The notes below the pieces were generated by a model. The model saw only the letters and a program-made list of their open reading frames with translations, was not told the origin of the DNA and made no database searches. A stretch of 64,000 nt of DNA from Haemophilus pittmaniae (lineage in GTDB: Bacteria > Pseudomonadota > Gammaproteobacteria > Enterobacterales > Pasteurellaceae), in NCBI RefSeq assembly GCF_900186995.1, contig NZ_LT906463.1:496001-560000 (forward strand), read 5' to 3'. Below, piece after piece: positions 59,988-64,000 of the stretch (position 1 is its first letter; the number at the start of each line of letters is the position of its first letter). The position numbers and the translations under genes are program-made.

Positions 59988-61805
59988 TTACCAAGTATTC
60001 ATTTGGAATAATCTTCCTGTATTATCCTCTGCATCATTTAATTCAAGAATAATTTCATCAGGTTTAACACCATTATCTGATAATGTAACAACCTCATCTG
60101 ACAATAATGTAATAAAGTGCTGAATACCAAATTGTGAATATTCACGAATAATATTTAATAAATTCCTTTTAGGATTATTATCAAGCGATTCTAAGATTCC
60201 ATCATGATAAATAAAAGAATGATAACCTTGCTCAGCATAATAACGAGCGATTGCCATATCAAATGCAATACATAGTAACTTTTTAAATGATGTTCCTTTA
60301 TCTTTATGATTTTTTACGCCCTGATTCTCGAAATAAGCATCAAAATCAATATATCCTTTTGTATTTTGCTCGACCTTAATAATTGCCTGCTCTCCAACGA
60401 CTGCCATAATAATTGAAACAAAATAATCCCGAATTTTAATAAACTGACTATTTGAATCATTTCGCACTTTACAGGTTAAGTCTTGTTCAATAGATTGAAC
60501 CAAATCACTGCGTTTCTGCTTTTCTTCAGCTAAAGTAGCATTTGCATTAAAGAGATCTTCAATAACGCTTTTTTGCTGTTCTAAAAGAATGAGCTCAGCT
60601 CTATTTTTATCTAAGAACGCAGATGTTTGTTTATATTTTTCAAAAATTTCCTTTTCATTAAGAAATGATAATTTTTCACTTCTTTCTTGATTTAGTTCTA
60701 TCAAGCGGGATTGAATACTTTCTATTCTAGAATCTGTTTTTCTCAAATCATTAGATAAGTATTCATTTCTCTCTTGATTAATAGCCTGATTAAACCTAAT
60801 TAGTTGGTCAAAATCTTTTTTCAACTGATCAGAAAAAAGCACGCCTGCTTCCTTAAAAAGAGAGATAGCCTCTGTTGTATCAAAAAGAATCTTTGTTGGC
60901 TCTAAGGAGCTTTCAAGGCGTTGCTTTCGCCCTTCTAGTTGGTACAACTGAGCATTTAATGAAACAATATTATCATCAATATTATCGACCAATTTTCGGA
61001 TACTTTCTTTATCTTCGCTTCCGAAGTCAAGTTTTGACAATGCAATTTCAGCATTAGAAATTTGTGTTTTAATAAATGCAATTTGTGCCTCGATTTCAGA
61101 AAATCCTTTATGATCTACCCGATTAATTCTTTTTCTTAATTTAATTTCTTCATCTAACGCCTTGATTTCATCTTCTTTATTATACAAACGGCTCAATAGC
61201 TCATCATCAAATCCCAACAAACGAGATAGAAAAGGTTTCCAATCCTTATCTTTTGAACGGCTATTACGGCTTAATTTGAATACATCTGTAAAATCAGACT
61301 GCGTACGAAGCAAGTAAGCAAAAAATTTACGGTAAGAATATCCTCTTAGAAATTTAAATCCTAACAGACCTTCTAAATAGCTACGAGCCTCCCTAAAACT
61401 TAGTTGATAAGCTGACCACTCATCCGGCATTAATCCCTGAAAATCTTGATTGGGGGAAGTATGCTTCTTAAAACTTATTTTTGAAGGATTACGCACAGTT
61501 CTACAAATTGTTAAATACTGGGGGATTTCTTCCGTTTTTGAATCATTTAAGTATATTTCAAGGTAAAACTCAAAGTCATTAAGCTTATCTACGGATAATA
61601 AAACATGTTTTTTATGCTCACAAATCAAACAAAAATCAATAATTTGGGCTAATGTAGATTTACCTAGATTATGGGAATGCTTTTTTCCATCATCTAAATA
61701 TTTCTGTTTACTCATAACTGTTCCAACAACTGCATTGACACCGTTATTGAACATTAAGGTTTTAAAAATATTCTCTTTATTTGAGTAAAGCTTCATTAAT
61801 CGCAT
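59988..61805 (-). CDS. Coiled-coil ABC ATPase of an ABC-three-component-type system (DUF2326-like)
   Basis: 605 residues. Walker A is HNLGKST (45-51), Walker B FIYHDGILESLD (531-542), with long coiled coils between about 200 and 460. This Rad50-like layout matches the ATPase of ABC-3C conflict systems (DUF2326). Known systems pair such an ATPase with a small middle component and an effector; both lie just upstream with 1-3 base gaps. Probably senses foreign nucleic acid and licenses the nuclease. Confidence 0.82.
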   Translation of the reverse strand: MRLMKLYSNKENIFKTLMFNNGVNAVVGTVMSKQKYLDDGKKHSHNLGKSTLAQIIDFCLICEHKKHVLLSVDKLNDFEFYLEIYLNDSKTEEIPQYLTICRTVRNPSKISFKKHTSPNQDFQGLMPDEWSAYQLSFREARSYLEGLLGFKFLRGYSYRKFFAYLLRTQSDFTDVFKLSRNSRSKDKDWKPFLSRLLGFDDELLSRLYNKEDEIKALDEEIKLRKRINRVDHKGFSEIEAQIAFIKTQISNAEIALSKLDFGSEDKESIRKLVDNIDDNIVSLNAQLYQLEGRKQRLESSLEPTKILFDTTEAISLFKEAGVLFSDQLKKDFDQLIRFNQAINQERNEYLSNDLRKTDSRIESIQSRLIELNQERSEKLSFLNEKEIFEKYKQTSAFLDKNRAELILLEQQKSVIEDLFNANATLAEEKQKRSDLVQSIEQDLTCKVRNDSNSQFIKIRDYFVSIIMAVVGEQAIIKVEQNTKGYIDFDAYFENQGVKNHKDKGTSFKKLLCIAFDMAIARYYAEQGYHSFIYHDGILESLDNNPKRNLLNIIREYSQFGIQHFITLLSDEVVTLSDNGVKPDEIILELNDAEDNTGRLFQMNTW

Positions 61806-61806
61806 T

Positions 61807-62049
61807 TTATTTTCCTATATATTCAAAGGAATCATTTGTTTGGTGATACTCAACTAAACCCAATAAATAAAGCAAATTTATTGCCGGCATAAATAAAACA
61901 TAGTCGCAATCCGTTGCTTTTTTTACAACGGAAAGTAATTTATCAAAAGAGACATATCTACCCGCCTTTAATGATTTCAACATTAAAGTTGCAGCATACA
62001 TAACTGATTTGTCAGGATCCGTATATTTATCAGGTTGAATTTTTATCAT
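61807..62049 (-). CDS. ABC-three-component middle component (small winged-helix type)
   Basis: 80 residues: DKSVMYAATLMLKSLKAGRY, then LPAINLLYLLGLVEYH-type text (FMPAINLLYLLGLVEY). Size and C-terminal LLYLLGLVEY fit the middle-component class (MC6-like) that bridges the ATPase and effector. It is one base from the ATPase start. Confidence 0.75.
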   Translation of the reverse strand: MIKIQPDKYTDPDKSVMYAATLMLKSLKAGRYVSFDKLLSVVKKATDCDYVLFMPAINLLYLLGLVEYHQTNDSFEYIGK

Positions 62050-62052
62050 ATC

Positions 62053-63006
62053 CTACTCTTTGCGACCTATATCACAATTCCAATACATATAATAAACCAA
62101 TACTCGAACTCTTTTCTCAAAATCTTTGCCATGGCTCTTTTCACTTTCAACAAAATGAGAAATTAAATCTTCCAATCTTCTATTTATATAATTATCACTA
62201 TAAAGGGCTTCAAGTTTGGCTTTAGTATCTAAAACAAGATCTTTATAGTCTTCTTTTAACGCACTATTCTCTGGATTGCGTAATACATCATCAATCTGTC
62301 GAATGTAAGGGTCAAAATAAGCCATCATTATTTCAGCAAAATTAGGTGACGCATTATTTTTTTCATTCTTTGTGGCTAAATCACAACGTTCTAACAAGCT
62401 GTCATTGTCTTGCGGTTGACTATTTTTTGTTGATTCAACTAATGACTTACATTTCCTTATTACACATGCAATATGACTGGCTGTCAATAACTCAGCATAA
62501 ACTTCAATTAAATGCTCAAGCCCCGATTCCTTAATGATTTCGGGATAACTATCAATTAAACGGTCAAGATATTCTCTACCTAATATTGCAATATTTTCAT
62601 AAGGTAAACCTGTTTGTTGGTGAATAAGATTAATTAGCTCTGGATGAGATTTCCCCGTTTCTTTTCTATTTGTCATTAATAAATAGAAACCGATTTTCCC
62701 TTCTTCTACCATTTTTTTTAGTTTAGGAAGCTCTCCCTCAACAATACTTTTAAACTCTTTCCGTCCTGTTGTGGCATCAAAATTTTGAGTATGTTTTGCC
62801 TGAATAACAACAATCTTACTTCCTTCGGTTTTCCAAGGTGTGGTAACGCTTGGAAAATCATTTGCTGTTCCAGAGAATGAACCATCACGCCCACCATCTG
62901 GACCTTTAGAAAATCCAGCTACGCCACGCCCAAGAATCTTAGCACAACAGGAAATCGTAAAAACCTCAAAATCAGCATCATTTTTAATAAGTGAAACAAA
63001 GTTCAT
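62053..63006 (-). CDS. PD-(D/E)xK nuclease effector of the ABC-three-component-type system
   Basis: 317 residues. The N-terminal domain (about 1-170) has a restriction-nuclease core: GPDGGRDG (36-42) and VVIQAKHT (67-73), giving D41...Q69-x-K71. The C-terminal half is helical and is probably the dedicated ABC-3C C-terminal domain that contacts the middle component. First gene of the three-gene minus operon. Confidence 0.8.
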   Translation of the reverse strand: MNFVSLIKNDADFEVFTISCCAKILGRGVAGFSKGPDGGRDGSFSGTANDFPSVTTPWKTEGSKIVVIQAKHTQNFDATTGRKEFKSIVEGELPKLKKMVEEGKIGFYLLMTNRKETGKSHPELINLIHQQTGLPYENIAILGREYLDRLIDSYPEIIKESGLEHLIEVYAELLTASHIACVIRKCKSLVESTKNSQPQDNDSLLERCDLATKNEKNNASPNFAEIMMAYFDPYIRQIDDVLRNPENSALKEDYKDLVLDTKAKLEALYSDNYINRRLEDLISHFVESEKSHGKDFEKRVRVLVYYMYWNCDIGRKE

Positions 63007-63077
63007 TTTCTCTATCCATTTTTATCTTTTGTTATGTTGATGATAATTTCCCCCCTACAAATCCTTCGGGTTAATCG

Positions 63078-63740
63078 CTACCACTTCTTCATCTTCATCG
63101 GCAAGCTAAACACCACGCGCCCATGAATATAAATCGGGTCGTCGGTGTGAATTTGCCAAGGTTCGTATTTTTCTTTGTTGTCGGACATCGCCCACATTTC
63201 TCGGCCACGTTTTTGCAAGCGTTTAATGAATGTGTGATCATCAAAGGTGAACACATAAAGCCCATCGGCACTGAAATAATTTTCTGATACATCGACATAA
63301 AGTAAATCGCCGCTTTCCAATGTCGGCGCCATGCTATCGCCTTTCACCGCAATAATTTTTAAATTTTTAGCATCGGTGCGCCCAAATTGGCGGCGGAAGA
63401 AATCCAAGTCAAACTCTTGTGCTAATAAGCCTTGTTCTGTCCGAGTTAAAAACGTGCCATTTCCTGCACTGGCTTCAATATCCAAAATTTCTACTCGGAT
63501 AGTGTCTTTTGCCAAAGGTTCATGCAGATTAACGACGCGCACCGTGTCGTCAGTAAAGCCCAATGCATTTTTCGTTACATCAGGAAATGAACTTATATGA
63601 TATTCAAACGCACCGCCTTTTATACCTTTGGCTTCGCGCATTTTCCAATTTTCATTTTTTGCCTTGCGAGTGATATTTGTTGCTTGAGCAGGCAATCCAT
63701 CTAGCCCTTCTAACTCTTTTGCCGAGTACCATTCTTTCAT
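63078..63740 (-). CDS. S24 (LexA/CI-like) regulator with a Mu-type DNA-binding domain
   Basis: 220 residues. The N-terminal 60 (WYSAKELEGLDGLPAQATNI, ENWKMREAKG) match the Mu repressor/transposase N-terminal DNA-binding domain. The C-terminal S24 peptidase has Ser in VKGDSMAPTL, Lys in HTFIKRL and cleavage site Ala-Gly in ASAGNG. The start at 63740 follows GAGGA; the ATG at 63755 overlaps that site and is less likely. It may repress its own promoter and possibly the defence operon 71 bases downstream, or be a stray repressor of another phage. Confidence 0.85.
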   Translation of the reverse strand: MKEWYSAKELEGLDGLPAQATNITRKAKNENWKMREAKGIKGGAFEYHISSFPDVTKNALGFTDDTVRVVNLHEPLAKDTIRVEILDIEASAGNGTFLTRTEQGLLAQEFDLDFFRRQFGRTDAKNLKIIAVKGDSMAPTLESGDLLYVDVSENYFSADGLYVFTFDDHTFIKRLQKRGREMWAMSDNKEKYEPWQIHTDDPIYIHGRVVFSLPMKMKKW

Positions 63741-63762
63741 TTTTGATTTCCTCATAAGATTT

Positions 63763-63833
63763 TTTAAATCTTTTTTAAATCACATATTGATTTAGAAAAG
63801 ATTTAGTTATAATATCTCAAACAATGTAAACAA
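63763..63833 (-). promoter_or_regulatory. Promoter and four-box operator of the S24 regulator
   Basis: TTTAAATC at 63763 and 63774, and GATTTAG at 63789 and 63800: two direct pairs, each 11 bases apart, facing each other. Minus promoter: -10 TATAAC (63806-63811), 16-base spacer, -35 TTGTTT (63828-63833). Boxes lie directly downstream of the -10 element, fitting autorepression. Confidence 0.55.
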
Positions 63834-63855
63834 ACACAGAAACACAATGGCAATA

Positions 63856-64000
63856 CTAGCCAGTTTTTTGTTTTAACAGTTGTGGCAACGCCAAAATACC
63901 GATGAAGTAAAAAAAGCTTTTTAGTGTGGCGTATTGTTTTATAGCTTGTTGCGGAAGTTCGCTGAAATTAAAGCCAAATTGTTGTAGTTCCGCTTGGCTA
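63856..64000 (-). CDS. C-terminal end of an unidentified protein (runs off right edge)
   Basis: The last 47 codons before TAG encode text ending FFYFIGILALPQLLKQKTG, with one hydrophobic segment, so probably a membrane or membrane-associated protein. The family is not recognised. It may be chromosomal or belong to the prophage. Confidence 0.6.
   Translation of the reverse strand, partial: SQAELQQFGFNFSELPQQAIKQYATLKSFFYFIGILALPQLLKQKTG

Overview
The window comes from a Pasteurellaceae chromosome, most likely the Haemophilus/Aggregatibacter side of the family. It carries many copies of the DNA-uptake core AAGTGCGGT, often as inverted pairs. Ordinary chromosomal genes sit at the left edge: the 5' part of dnaE, then gpt and, divergently, pepD. 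The species cannot be fixed from the sequence alone.

Right of pepD lies a 45-bp 3' half of a tRNA-Trp gene (3048-3092), a typical prophage attachment scar. It is followed by a P2/HP1-like prophage: portal and terminase ATPase (minus strand), scaffold, capsid, terminase nuclease, head completion, lysis, tail, baseplate, fibre, sheath, tube, E/E' and D. No integrase, repressor, cox or replication gene lies between the tRNA half and the packaging genes, so this prophage looks like a remnant that has lost its early region. A cos-like sequence survives near 3392.

The P2-like capsid gene is split after codon 35 by a complete 34,559-bp Mu-like transposable prophage (7514-42072). The insertion is exact: a 5-bp duplication CCAAG flanks it, the ends are TGTA...TACA with MuA-type sites, and joining 7513 to 42078 restores one 343-codon capsid frame. 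The Mu-like phage reads left to right: CI-type repressor (minus), operator region, Ner, transposase A, ATPase B, Gam and small early genes, GemA, Mor, lysis cassette, packaging and head genes, sheath and tube, tape measure, baseplate, tail fibre and chaperone, small genes, and a DNA adenine methyltransferase behind a (ACAA)13 repeat.

The two nested phages share a tail-fibre tip plus chaperone cassette (about 38.0-38.8 kb and 54.0-54.8 kb) and each has a TraR/DksA-type zinc-finger protein. The P2-like part also carries accessory genes: a small membrane-protein gene with its own promoter, a toxin/antitoxin-like pair, and, beyond gene D, a three-gene ABC-three-component-type defence operon (PD-(D/E)xK nuclease, small middle component, coiled-coil ABC ATPase). 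A LexA/CI-like S24 regulator with four phased operator boxes lies next to it. The window ends inside an unidentified minus-strand gene.

The most notable observations are the base-exact nested insertion, the repeat-controlled methyltransferase, the minor head protein with a C-terminal nuclease-like domain followed by a tRNA-like element, two predicted frameshift sites in tail-chaperone genes (-2 in the Mu-like phage, -1 in the P2-like phage), a five-copy AAAAAGGAACA operator set, and the defence operon.
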